DNA from: Sarcocystis neurona
Taxonomy: Eukaryota > Apicomplexa > Conoidasida > Eucoccidiorida > Sarcocystidae
Assembly: GCA_000727475.1 (NCBI GenBank)
Contig: KL647293.1
Location: 2,058,588-2,122,587, forward strand
Length of the DNA: 64,000 nt
Direction of reading: 5' to 3'
A program made the translations under genes and the position numbers. Below are positions 1-10,623 of this stretch, piece by piece; position 1 is the first letter of the stretch; each line of letters opens with the position of its first letter. A model generated the notes under the pieces. The model had not been told where the DNA came from and searched no databases. It saw only the letters and a program-made list of their open reading frames with translations.

Positions 1-1150
1 GCTTGTAGTGACGGTGAGCAAGTGAAATATGAGTTTCACTACACAGGTAAAGCACATTGTTTATCCATCTTGCAGAAACTCATGTCCCTGCTTGTGTGCG
101 GGCTTCGGGTGGAAATTGTGCTCACTTGCATAAATTTGTGTGCTTGTCGAAAGTGGAGTATTCAGCTACGCACACAACACACACTTCCAAATGAGAAATA
201 TATATTTGTGGTCGTCTACCAACTTAAAATGAACGTACGCTGAAGAGGATACATGCAAAAATGTTTTCAAGAAGCGTCGCACGGGCGAATACGTGATACA
301 CAAAATGCATACGCATGGGCGTGTGCGGATACAACGGCTCAGACTAGTGCTCATAGAGGTGCGAACAGGAGATTGGTTCTCTCCATACATGATCAGATAG
401 TTGTACAAATACGTGCGTACCCGAGGGGGTGTAATCCGTAGGTATGGACGTGTTACCGTTTTTCCGCGTGTTTGAGCACATATAAATGATTGAACACACA
501 TATACCTCCATTACACAAAACATATACCTACGTATACATCTAAGGGTACAAGGTGGGATTTCTTCGTACGCGTCACTCTTTCACTCTTTCAGCGACGTGC
601 GTACGCTCCTTCGGCTGCATACTTACGTACACATATGTGCGCATATGTACACGTGTAGGTCGTTGTGTGCTTAGGCCTGTTTACTTCTACGTACGAGTCA
701 ACTGGTACACATGGGAAGGAAAAAATTACGGCATATATGTGCCTATGTGGATGTGCATTCATAAGTCGGCTCACTCTCGCACTTGATGCCCGCAGTGGTT
801 TGTAGATATGCCCACATTGGTGCGTTGCAGTGTACAGCTACGCGTTTACGAATGTGCGCACACAAGTTCGCTTCGATGCTACATATATTTGTAAACAGAC
901 GCATATGTACGCAGACACAGCTCACACACATTTGCGTCTAATCCCACATGCACGTATTCCTCACGCCATCGAGGGCTGCTCGTAGGATGCAGTAGGCATC
1001 CAGCCTAATCCCACAGAATCCGCGCAGCTGAACGAGGAAGCGCCGCCAGCGACACCTTTTGCTGGCACTCAGGGTGGTTGTAGATCGTGGTTTGTCGCAG
1101 AGCACAGCAGCGCAGGGCACTGCAACTGAACTACAGCACAGGACAGTAAA
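1..1150. other. Repeat-rich intergenic DNA, no gene seen
   Basis: Many short alternating purine-pyrimidine words (GTGTAC, ACATATAC, GTACGTAT) and no long or natural-looking reading frame on either strand. The composition matches the intergenic and intronic DNA elsewhere in the repeat-rich parts of the window. I see no promoter or RNA gene that I can defend. Confidence 0.5.
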
Positions 1151-1159
1151 ACAACTGTA

Positions 1160-3100
1160 CACTAGAGCAATATCAAGAGCAGACCGCAGCGGCCTAACAG
1201 CAGACTACTACAACATTGCACTACAGTGAAAAAGCACAGAACGGAGCCCCTGGTACCGGCAAGCATGTAGCTCGCTGCCGCAGCGTATGTAGTAGAGCTG
1301 CCCTTTGTATACATCGCACACGAATCAACATGTTCGCAAGAAAGGCAGCTGCAGCGGTAGCAGCTCTGAAGCGTGCCTGAGAGAATCAGCAGCAGCCAGC
1401 TTCTACAGTGGGCCGAAGTCTGTGTGCCGGCACACTTAGAGCAAGCACCAGCAGCAGCGGAAACGGCGGCACCAGCAGGAGCGGTAGCACTAACAAGAGA
1501 CCGGCCGCAGCAGCTGAGAGCAGCTACACTAGCAGGAATGACAGAAACTTTCGCCACGAGTAATCCCAGTGAATAAGCGCAGCAGCAGCAGCGAATGGAG
1601 CGCGAAGAGCAGTGGCATATACGCATGCGGATGTATGGCTAGAATTATCTTGCGACTTAGCAGCAAATAGAACAGCTGCACCAGACACCGGAGAGGCAAA
1701 AGAAGACATTCGGCTTGTAGGAAACGCCACGATGCGCCTACCGCTCTGCGTATCTGTGTGTGCTTGTGTGTGGGCGTGTGTAGGTGGAGGTGTGTTTTAA
1801 GTGTGTGTGTGTGTGCGTGTGTGTGTGTGTGTATACGTGCTGGTGTATGCACGTATCTACACATTAGCTGAAACAGTACGAGTTCCACACATGCAGCAAT
1901 CACACCGCCAGTGGTAGGTGCAGGAGCCCGGGAAGTCTCCACAGCAGTGGCAGGAGGACCCGAGTTGACGTGGCACAGGCATACAAGAAAGTCACTCCAA
2001 GACAATCAGTCTCAGGCCGCTTTGGTGCCGTGTTACTTGTACAATTGAAGGACCAGCGTTCTGCTACGGCAACTGCAGGGCCGTCGTGCCCGTGTTGCTG
2101 TTGTAAGTTTCCGGTGCTGCACGGCTACACAGCGGAGTTCCTGCAGTGCTGCTAGGAATGGTGCTGCTGCGGCTCTCTCTTCTGGTGCCACAGGAGCAGC
2201 AAGGCGACTTCTTAGACTGCTGTATCGCAGGAGGAGCAAGTCAGACCCATGCCAGCAGTTGGTGCGCCTTTCTGCTCCTGCTGCGGCTTCGGCTGCGCGT
2301 GGGGGTCCTCGGGGTGTTGCTGCAGCAGCCGCCGCTGCTCCGGCCGCAGCTGCTGCTGCTACCGCCTCTCTTGCACTCTTCCTGGGCACGCTCGCGGGTG
2401 CTGCCCTCCGTTTGCGCTCACTCTCCCTTCTGCCCCCGTTATTAGAGGATTGGTGGGCGTGTTTTCCACATACGCCCGTATCTGTGTTCAGTTTCTTTTG
2501 AACTGCTCGCCCTTATCCTTCCCTGCGTCTCCCATGGGGATCTTCTGCTGCTGTGGTGCTCTCGGTCGTGAGTGTATAACCACACAAGGAACAGTGCGCT
2601 GCAGTGCTAGCGCGTGTGCTCCTGCAGTAACACACACTCTCGCTGCACTCCCATCATTTATGTGGCACGATACGTGTAAAATAGGACGTGCTGCGGCTGC
2701 CGCAGCACTCGCACGTCTGTTGATGCTGTTGGCCCGAATGGTCCATCTTCAGCGGTGTAGCCTCTCTCCGTTGCAGAGTGCTCACCAGGGCAGCAACTAC
2801 TGGGTGCAGCAGCAGCAGCACCAGCGGAAACCATGAGCAGCAGGCACAGCGGCCACGCAACGACTGGACGAAGAAGAGGCGACAGAGCCTGAATGCAGCT
2901 AGCGAAGCAGCTTGACGCAGCAGGAACATCAGGAAACAGCAGTAGCAACGGCAGTGCTATGCTGCAGCGCGACGGGAACGGCCAGCAGCTACGGCAGGTC
3001 TCCGGCGGTGGATTCCTTCTGCACGACAGGCACCATCAAGCAGCGCAGCGGCAGCCCGCTGCAACACCAGCGGCGAAAGAAGGGAGCTAGGTACGCAGCG
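1160..3100. other. CAG/CTG-rich stretch, coding strand unresolved
   Basis: Dense CAG/CTG runs keep several frames open on both strands. Plausible coding patches are plus-strand 1373-1576 and 1612-1750 and minus-strand 2033-2330, but none connects to another with a convincing pair of splice sites. I infer that exons of at least one gene lie here and do not assign a product. Transcript reads would settle the strand. Confidence 0.35.
1799..1834. repeat. (GT)n microsatellite
   Basis: An almost pure GT dinucleotide run with one GC interruption, directly after a CAG-rich patch. Confidence 0.9.
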
Positions 3101-3221
3101 GCTGCAACGGAGTGGAAATGCTACGAGTACACATTTGTGATACTTTTCCTCCACGAAGGAGAGTACCACGTGTGTTGCACTTCTCTGCTGCGGAACACAG
3201 CAGCTCCTTCCGTCCGTGCAG

Positions 3222-3497
3222 GACTGTTGTCGCAGTAGAGAGCCTGCCCAGCACCGACAGGACGAGGAGCAGCACGAGCACCACGATGTATTTGAATCTG
3301 AGGAAAACCAACAGCGCCGGAAGCAGCGCCACCAGCAGCCGCAGCCGCAAGTCAGGCGGCGGATACGGCAGTGGCAACACCGGTGGCCGGAACACGCCGC
3401 CGTGTCTTTCTCGAACCCCCCCCTCACCCCGCCAGCAGTTGATGTCTTGCTAGCCATCTGCGAGAAGTTGTACGCCGACCTCCTTGCGGCTGTCTGA
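3222..3497 (+). CDS. Probable terminal exon, uncharacterised protein
   Basis: A pyrimidine-rich stretch ending in CCGTCCGTGCAG at 3221 gives a good splice acceptor, after which a 91-residue frame runs to a TGA at 3495-3497. The residues look like real coding sequence rather than a CAG shadow: a Gln/Glu/His/Arg-rich hydrophilic stretch, then a short hydrophobic C-terminus ending in AICEKLYADLLAAV. The opposite strand over the same bases reads as Cys/Trp-rich nonsense. Upstream exons should lie between about 2.2 and 3.1 kb, but I could not join one in frame. I recognise no domain. A splice acceptor inside a longer chance frame remains possible. Confidence 0.35.
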   Translation, partial: DCCRSREPAQHRQDEEQHEHHDVFESEENQQRRKQRHQQPQPQVRRRIRQWQHRWPEHAAVSFSNPPLTPPAVDVLLAICEKLYADLLAAV

Positions 3498-3539
3498 AGA
3501 AACGAAAATTGTTGTCTTCTGCCGTGGAGGATCTGCCCA

Positions 3540-4340
3540 CGGGCCATCAGGTGTATGTACACCGCCCGCACTCTTTGCATCGCATTCCCGCGCTATACGG
3601 GTCCTCCAGTGCAAACATACTGATTTCCCTTACCCACGATGCCCGTATACCACGTCCAGTTCTTAATTTGGATCAACCGCCTTCACGGTATGACGCACGC
3701 ATCTGTTGGAGTGGTTCGACACTGCCTTCAGCTTCACATACAGCGCATCGAGGGACACGTACGCGCCGTGTACCGTGCGTACCCTGTCTTGCCGCTGTAC
3801 AGTCAACTACTCAGGTCGACGTAAACCACCTGCAACGTCTCCATTCAGCGCTCTGTACATACACCGCAGCTAGTGTGCGTGTGCCGGATTTAGCGTAGCA
3901 CGGCCTGTGCTACGCTGCGTACATGCACCACCGCCGTGTTATCTACACGCTACCTTCAGGTGTGCGTACATTCCTCAAGCAGGCGCACGCAGCGCCTTCT
4001 GGTTGCGCACACCTCGTGCAGTGTACATACACATTCTGCAGTGTTTGCACGCCGCCTTGGGGTCTACAGGCCCCCTCTTTGCCTGTGCGAAGACCGTTTT
4101 CAGGCTTATGTACACTGCTTTCTTGTGTACACACACCGCATCCAGGTGTGTGCGTCCACACCTCTGCGTTCAGCTGTATGTATGCCACCAGGACTGCACA
4201 TATACGGCCTTTCCATGTTGATACACGGCTGTGGAATACGTACGCGTGCCGCTGGGCCCACTCGCCTGCGGGTGCACACTCACCCGCCTCGGGTGTACGT
4301 ACGTGGTGTGGGACACACCCTCTAGCGGGTGTGTCCGCCT
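3540..4340. repeat. Degenerate array with GTRYAC / GGTGTG core
   Basis: Words such as GTGTACATACAC, TTCAGGTGTGCG and GTGTACACACACC recur roughly every 25-35 bases over about 800 bases, heavily diverged. Conceptual translation gives a loose ten-residue rhythm (GVRT, GCAH, GLCT, CVHT), which is what an eroded DNA repeat of about 30 bases produces. I read it as a decayed tandem array, not a gene. Confidence 0.4.
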
Positions 4341-4396
4341 TAGTGTACTCTGTTGCGGCTAAAGTCTATTCATTCTACAGAATCCCGACACTCTGT

Positions 4397-5550
4397 TCAG
4401 GTCTGCAGGATCGCTTTTGCGGCGCAGCGCCCTTGTCTCTGCTGTCTTGGCCCCCGGCGGTCTGCTTCCAGACGGAGGCGGATACGTGCGAGGTGATTCT
4501 TTCCCCGTGTAGCACACCCTCTCCCCTGTCCAGAAACGCAGCTCCTCGTCCGCGTATCGCGTTTTTTTGGTTCCATTGTCCTGTTTCTTGCTGCTGCTGC
4601 TGCTGAGATTCCGTGTGTGTCTTCGTCTCTTTCTTCCCCTTCGCGTGTCTTCGTCGCTGCAAGGCCCACCGCTATCGCTTCAGTGTAGTGACCCGCTTGA
4701 GACAACTTCTTTTCGCACATCTCTTCGTTGAATTCAGGCGCCAGCCTGTACAGAAGTGACGGCACTTCCTATCAAATGCAGCAGCGGCTGCAGAGAGAGT
4801 CACGGCGTGCACGAAATCCTGCACCCGATAAAACAGCGGATAAACACACTACTTCAACGCGTGAGGAGACCTGTGTCCGTGTCCTTAAAGACATATATTC
4901 AAAAGAAGGGTTTTCTGACACAGAGCTTGTTTTACTTTGACTGTCTGCACTCGCCGCGTGTCTACTGCGGTGGAACCATCTGCGAGGTGATCCCACGCCT
5001 GCGTTAAGTCTCTGCTTTTGGACGTGCTGTCTTGTCGACTTGCCCAAGTGCTACCGCTTACGCTTTCCTCATGAGCATCCCGTGTCTTGCTCGAGCGACC
5101 GATGCCATCTCTCTGCTGCCGGAAATGGTAGCTGATGCCTGCCGACCCACTTGGGAGCTATGCAGGCGCAACCCCATCCCAGCTGATGCCTGTGTGCGAG
5201 AATTGCTTTCTGGCCATATTGCTCATCTAGGGACAGCGTCTTTCTGCGTCTGCGTTGACACAGCGCCGTCTTCTCTGTTCGACTACCCAGGCATGCAATT
5301 TCTGCCTCCGGCATGTCAGTGTTGTCGCCGTTTGTCCCCTCAGCCACTCGTCTAGTTCGGTTGAAGCCGCCGTTACTGGTAGTCAGCAGCAGGACCGTAT
5401 TGTTTTTTATTGCCTCTCGGTGAAGAGATACTCCAGACAGCTTTTCCACCAGCAGCGAGTGGATCAGGAGCATTTGAAGACGCGGAAGAACACCGCAAGA
5501 CGTGGAGTTGACCACTCACCTGCAAGGCCTTAAGGAACAGTTGTACTATT
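4397..5550 (-). CDS. Uncharacterised multi-exon gene, 3-prime part
   Basis: Two exons join with matching phase. Exon 5062-5189 lies between acceptor CGCACACAG and donor GC|GTAAGC and ends in phase 2. Exon 4397-4745 follows acceptor CTTCTGTACAG, takes one base to complete the codon, and runs to a stop. A further strong pair bounds a 31-base exon at 5520-5550 (CTCTCTTTTTAG before it, CAG|GTGAGT after it), but its link to 5189 is not resolved. The last exon begins LAPEFNEEMCEKKLSQAGHY and continues TEAIAVGLAA, an amphipathic helix pair loosely like a tetratricopeptide unit; one unit is too little for a call. The rest is hydrophilic and basic. The 5-prime end is not identified, and I do not recognise the family. 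Confidence 0.4.
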
Positions 5551-5599
5551 CTAAAAAGAGAGGACAAGGGGAAAACCACCCTTCCGTGAGCAGTATACT

Positions 5600-7316
5600 C
5601 TCCTCACCTGTACACGCCCAATGCAGTCCTCTGTGCTGATCTCTCGATCACCCTCCGGTCTTTCCGTTCACTACGTGCCTTCTTTGTTGCCGCAGCGATG
5701 TTCGTTATTATGAGGGACAAGTTAGTTCTGAAGTGAGGAGAATCGCAGCCTCAACGTGTTTTAGCGCGTATTAAGATAATTCCCCGCTGTACGTACACCG
5801 GCATGAACGCCGATCAGAATGCACTCATGTGTACTCCCGGCTACGTTAAGTGCGCGCGTGGACTAAGATCCTCTTTCTCGGGGCATGTATTTGCACATAC
5901 GCAGACCCGCATACGTATATATGCTGTAAATGGACATGCGTCAGGCGCTGGAGCAAAAATGTTCTCCTTAGAGGCAGCAATCAGCACTGCGTAGGTATGT
6001 CGTTTTGGAGACAAGGCGGCCGTTAGGTGTCTAGCTTCACAAGGAGCCGAGGCGTGTCTCGTGAATCTCTTCACACGCCCGCATATCTCCGCGTGTACGA
6101 ACACACGTTCATACAAGTGCAGGATATGTGAGAACTTCTCAATATAGAGAATTTCTTTAGTAAAGCACCTGCGTGAGTGGGAGTGCGCCGGTTCTAATTA
6201 GCAGTGCGGATCCCCTCCACGTATGCGAACGTTATCGAACATAGTGCCTAGGGATATGACATACATATATGCTACATGCATATATATATATATATATGTA
6301 TGTGTAAGCCTTAGTTCGAGAATTGTATTTGTTGAAGACGTGCTTCGCAGAGGAGTACGCTACAGATTTGTGGGAGCTCGGCGTGTATGTACACTCCACA
6401 CAGCGGCTTCAACCATGTGTTGAGAGGGCGCTGGTCCCGGCTGTACAGCGGGAATGCAGAAGCCTTCCCGTTCCCAACTAATGCAGTTTTCCACTGCGTG
6501 CACCATTTTCCACTGCGTGCACCATTTTTACGTGTACCTATGGATATGTACACATATCATCATAGAAATTTTTCTATTACTTGTACGACTACCGCGTCAG
6601 TGACGTAGCAGCCCCCCGCTCACACCAAAGCTGCCGAGTGTACACGCAGCGAAAAGGCCCTCCTATTTGTGAGCCCTCATAGACCGCTGCTTCCCCCTGC
6701 AATTGCTACTGCTACGCATATGCTTGCGTCTACACGCGCCTTCACATGTGAATAGTTCCGCATGGCTTGTAACGTGTGTCCTCCCCTTGTATTCATCCTG
6801 AAACGCATGTCTGCCCACGTAAAGAGGACACGTTGTTGCTGCTGCCTCTGCTGCCGGAAAAGCCTGGGAATTGCTGCATTACCAGAAACGCAAAAGCAGA
6901 CGCTTGCTGCGTTGACGGCCTCCGCGCGTCGTGCTGACCGGCAACGAAGACGAAGAAAAGGTCGTGCCGTTATGCGTACGGGTCCATCGCCAACAGCAGC
7001 CGCCGCAACGACAGCAACCCCCTACAGGAGAACAGCCGCCGGAGAGCGGTTGTCTCTGCAGCAGAAAAACAGGTTCGAACAGCAGTTATGACAGCAGCAA
7101 TTTCCGACGTGCAAATGTTGCAGCAGCTGCGTTACCGACCAGCCGCAACTCTTTTCTTCGGATTTGCAGTACGAGCGTGAAAATCTACGCTTAGAAGCGT
7201 GAAACCTATGTGTCGACTTCCTTTCTGGGATCCTACGCGTCCCCCAGCAGTGCTGTTTCGGCTGCTGCTGAGCGCTGCAGCTGGAACGAGTGGCGTCGGT
7301 AGCGGTGGCGGGTAGC
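5600..7316. other. Mostly intergenic, possible 5-prime exons of the next gene
   Basis: No long natural frame. Two plus-strand patches look coding-like: 6840-7091 (ends at a stop) and about 7140-7196 (ends in an acidic/basic coiled-coil-like stretch). They could be upstream exons or untranslated leader of the plus-strand block that starts near 7.3 kb. A (TA)n run sits at about 6280-6303. Confidence 0.3.
6487..6528. repeat. Two perfect 19-base direct repeats
   Basis: The unit TTTTCCACTGCGTGCACCA occurs twice back to back, followed by a T run. It lies in non-coding DNA. Confidence 0.85.
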
Positions 7317-10022
7317 ATGGCATCGGAGTCGCTGCTGTGGAGTGCTGCGGCTTCTTCGCCTTCCGAGCTACAACAGCTACTGGAACAGCAAACGAGGCTG
7401 TTTTCTTCTGCTGTCACTCTGGTGCCGCTACCGGCACGCAGCATGGCATCACCAGCAGCAACTGAAGATAGCAAGTTTCTACGATATCGTCCCTTGGCGA
7501 GTTTCGCGGCCACGTCTACCTCTTGCGTGCCGCCTGCTGCCCACTCTCCCTCTTGCTTCTCTCTCCATCTCGCTGCTGCAGCTACCTGCGGCCCGCCTGC
7601 AACAGCGCTAAGCAGTACTCTTAGTAGCGCCAGTACTGAAGTGTGCGCTGGTGATCTTTCCCCCTGCTTTTTCCCTCACGCAACACCTCGGCGTTTCGTC
7701 GACGGAGCGACAGAGGTGACAGCAAGAGTCACGCACCACCAGCTGCAGCAAGTGGCTCCTTCGCTGTCGCCTTCTCATCTGCAACAGACACACGCGTTAC
7801 CACTGCAGGTGCGGCTGGACCATGCCACGTGCCCTGCTGAACGCTGCTCCACGACAGGGACAGCTGAATCAACAGAAGATTCGCAGTTCCTAAGTCTACG
7901 AAGGATAAAACAGGAAGCAGCACACGCGTGCGCCGGCAGGGAAGCCCGGGACGCAAACCTTTGCGGGAGGACGCTAGCAGCCGATAGGAAAGCTGCTGCT
8001 GGTGGTGGGGTCGTGACTGCTGCCGCCACAGCCACTTGGGGTTTTGCTGCATCGGAGACAGCTCAGTACTCTGCACCAACAGCAGCAGACTGTCCTGACG
8101 CCGGCGCCCCCTGCTACCCCATAGATGAACATACGTTTGCTGCTAATGCAGCATTAGCTCCTTCGGTAAACGGAGCGCCAGGCCTTATTATTAGTGCAGC
8201 AGCAGCAGAGCTTGAGGCAGCCGCAGCAGGCTGCGCTGCGGCAGCGGCAGGAGCTGCGACAGCGCAAGAAGCAGCTTTTTTGAAGGGACGCACGAAAGCA
8301 GGGAAGGAAATGGCTCTTCCTACTGCTCCTTTACGCCTGGGGAAGCGCGGCAGACGGCCGAAAGCAGCTGCTGCAGCGCAGGAGGGAGGGGCGCTTTATC
8401 AGCAACAGCATCGCTTAACACGATGCATGCGGGGCAGAGTGACGCAGGCGGCGCCGACCAGCAGCAGCATTTACTCACGCACACGGAGTAGCCCCAGTAG
8501 CAGCAGCCGCAGTCGCAGCAGGAGCAGGAAGCGAGGAAACAACGGCAGCCTCCGGCGTAGGACGGGAAAAGTGCAAGGGTTGGGTCGGTATGTCGAAGCA
8601 GCTGAAGCAGCTGCAGCACCGTACCTGCAAAACCAAGGGGAATGGAAGAAAACAGGGAGGCGTCGGCTGCGAGGTTCGTCTCCTGCTCCTGAGGTCACTG
8701 TTGGTTACAGCGGTAGCACCAGGAGCAGCAGCATTACGCCGCTAAGCTTCGTAGACATGGCGTATGGCAGCAGCAGTAGCAGCAGCCGAGAAGAGGCACT
8801 AGCCGTCACTTGCAGAGAGGACACGGCTGGCAGCAGCAGCAGTAGCGGCGGAGTTTCTCCTTCTACATGCACCGACCGCAGCAGCAGCAGCCTCGAGTCG
8901 CCGGGAAGAAGCAGCCGCTGCAGCGGCAGAGAGGACGAAGAGGAGCAGCTAGCTTGTGGGATACCTGCTGTTCACGCCACTACCCACACCGCGGCTCTCG
9001 ATCCAGGAAGTCACAGCGCAGCCACGAACGCAGAAGAAGCTGCAGCGGTGCATGGAGCATCAGCAGTACGTGCAACTGGACTGGACTATGGTCCGCCGTT
9101 GTATGCTACTGTTTACCCTGCGACAGCACAAGAGGGAGTCGGGGAGCCCCAGGGAACGGCTAACGACAGCAGCAGGAGAACTGAATGCGGACGGTTTGTT
9201 GGCGCCAGTACTGGGGCCGTAGGCGGAGGAGGAGAAGCAGCAGCAGATGACGAAGAAGAAAACAGCGGCAGCAACAGGTTAGCTGGGCGGCTGCTGAGAA
9301 AGCGAGCCGCAGCGGGTGAAACCGTTGGGGAGGGGGTCTCGAAGCGCGCGACCCTTCATTGCCGCACGAGCGGGAGAAAGAGAAGAACAACGGCAGCTGC
9401 TGCTGCGGCTCGTGGAGAAGATAGCTGCTGGGTATACCAGCCAGCAGCCAGTTACAGTAGAAACAGCAGAGGACGCATGCGCGGCAGCGCATCCATAGCA
9501 GCCTCAGCAGGAGGGAGCGCAGGCAGAAGGTGTGGCTTAGACTTACACGCTGGGGTGGGAGGGACGCACAGCAACAACCCTAGTGCCATTACTGCTGCTG
9601 CTGCTGCAAAGCAGATGACTGCGTCCGCGGAAGCAGCAGCTCCGTCGTCTGTCTGCGGGCCGTCGGCGTCGTCTTCTGGAGGGGTGTTGTGCAGCCGCAA
9701 CGAGAATACGCAGGCGGGGTCCTGTCACACTCAAGCACCAGCAGCACCAACGGGAGAAGCAGAAGAAGCTGCAGCAAGAGGAGCGGCAGGAGCAGACGCT
9801 GGCAAGCTGCTGCCCAAAGTTGAGCCGAGTGCAGTTCACCGTTACGCTGGAAGTGCGGCAACAGTTGTACAACTGCCGATGCGAGACGCTGGAGCAACAC
9901 GAGGATTTCCCCACGAGGTGGCCGCGGCGCCAGGAGGTGGTGCCCACCAAGTCGAGCAGGAAGGTAAGGGAGAGCGAGAGAAAGAGAAACGACTTGCCGA
10001 ATACGCATCAAACGTGTCCTAA
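7317..10022 (+). CDS. Ala/Ser-rich basic protein, possible 5-prime part of the ApiAP2 gene
   Basis: A single open frame of about 900 codons; ATG at 7317 is the first in-frame methionine. It reads as coding over most of its length: mixed hydrophilic sequence with poly-Ala, poly-Ser and acidic blocks (GREDEEEQL). A KRGRRPK motif near residue 350 resembles the core of an AT-hook, and there are several Arg/Lys clusters, so a nuclear DNA-associated role is an inference. No folded domain is recognised. At 9963 the frame meets a strong donor (GAAG|GTAAGG) in phase 1. The acceptor at 10636 in the AP2 gene takes exactly that phase, so this may be exon 1 of that gene rather than a separate one. In the last third, frame +1 also looks coding in places, so the exon structure there is uncertain. 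Confidence 0.55.
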   Translation: MASESLLWSAAASSPSELQQLLEQQTRLFSSAVTLVPLPARSMASPAATEDSKFLRYRPLASFAATSTSCVPPAAHSPSCFSLHLAAAATCGPPATALSSTLSSASTEVCAGDLSPCFFPHATPRRFVDGATEVTARVTHHQLQQVAPSLSPSHLQQTHALPLQVRLDHATCPAERCSTTGTAESTEDSQFLSLRRIKQEAAHACAGREARDANLCGRTLAADRKAAAGGGVVTAAATATWGFAASETAQYSAPTAADCPDAGAPCYPIDEHTFAANAALAPSVNGAPGLIISAAAAELEAAAAGCAAAAAGAATAQEAAFLKGRTKAGKEMALPTAPLRLGKRGRRPKAAAAAQEGGALYQQQHRLTRCMRGRVTQAAPTSSSIYSRTRSSPSSSSRSRSRSRKRGNNGSLRRRTGKVQGLGRYVEAAEAAAAPYLQNQGEWKKTGRRRLRGSSPAPEVTVGYSGSTRSSSITPLSFVDMAYGSSSSSSREEALAVTCREDTAGSSSSSGGVSPSTCTDRSSSSLESPGRSSRCSGREDEEEQLACGIPAVHATTHTAALDPGSHSAATNAEEAAAVHGASAVRATGLDYGPPLYATVYPATAQEGVGEPQGTANDSSRRTECGRFVGASTGAVGGGGEAAADDEEENSGSNRLAGRLLRKRAAAGETVGEGVSKRATLHCRTSGRKRRTTAAAAAARGEDSCWVYQPAASYSRNSRGRMRGSASIAASAGGSAGRRCGLDLHAGVGGTHSNNPSAITAAAAAKQMTASAEAAAPSSVCGPSASSSGGVLCSRNENTQAGSCHTQAPAAPTGEAEEAAARGAAGADAGKLLPKVEPSAVHRYAGSAATVVQLPMRDAGATRGFPHEVAAAPGGGAHQVEQEGKGEREKEKRLAEYASNVS

Positions 10023-10623
10023 GAAGATTTTCGTTCTTGCGCCGCTGTTGCCAAAGTTGATGCTGCTAATGCTGTTTTCGAGGCACCACCCAGCTGGCGC
10101 TGCTGTCGAATTACTGGCGCTTTGTGGTGATGGTGGTGCTGCTGCTGCTGCTGCATCTGTGTCGGTGTGAAACTCGTTGCGGGTTATGGCTAGTCGTAGA
10201 AGCAGCTGCACTCACAAAAGCGCTTCTACGCTGTCAGTTTTTTCGTATCACACTCGCTGCACGCCCCTGCAGCAGCTGGCCCGCAGAGCTGTTTTCCCGT
10301 CGGCTGCAGGTTCTCGTGGTCCCCTGCTGCTGCAGGACATTGCCCTGCTTTTTGCTGGAGCTGGTCGATACAGGCGCGCACACGAAGCGCTACGATATGT
10401 ATGGATACGGTCGAGAGGAAGATACAACGAAGGATGACGGTGGTAGCTGTCTTTGCTATCTCCGTTTACACACTGCCTGTCTGAGCTCACCGTTGTGAGC
10501 AAATATATATCTGTTTCTTTCTGCCCCTGTATCTGTCTTTCTATATGCACGTAGGCCGGGGTGTTTTCTTGATCTGACTGCTTACTTGTGCGTCTGCGTT
10601 CCGACCGCCTCCTGCGGGCTGAA

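Noticed and set aside
10588..10623. GTG start upstream of the AP2 ATG
   Set aside because: A eukaryotic nuclear gene is expected to start at ATG; 10624 is the first in-frame ATG.
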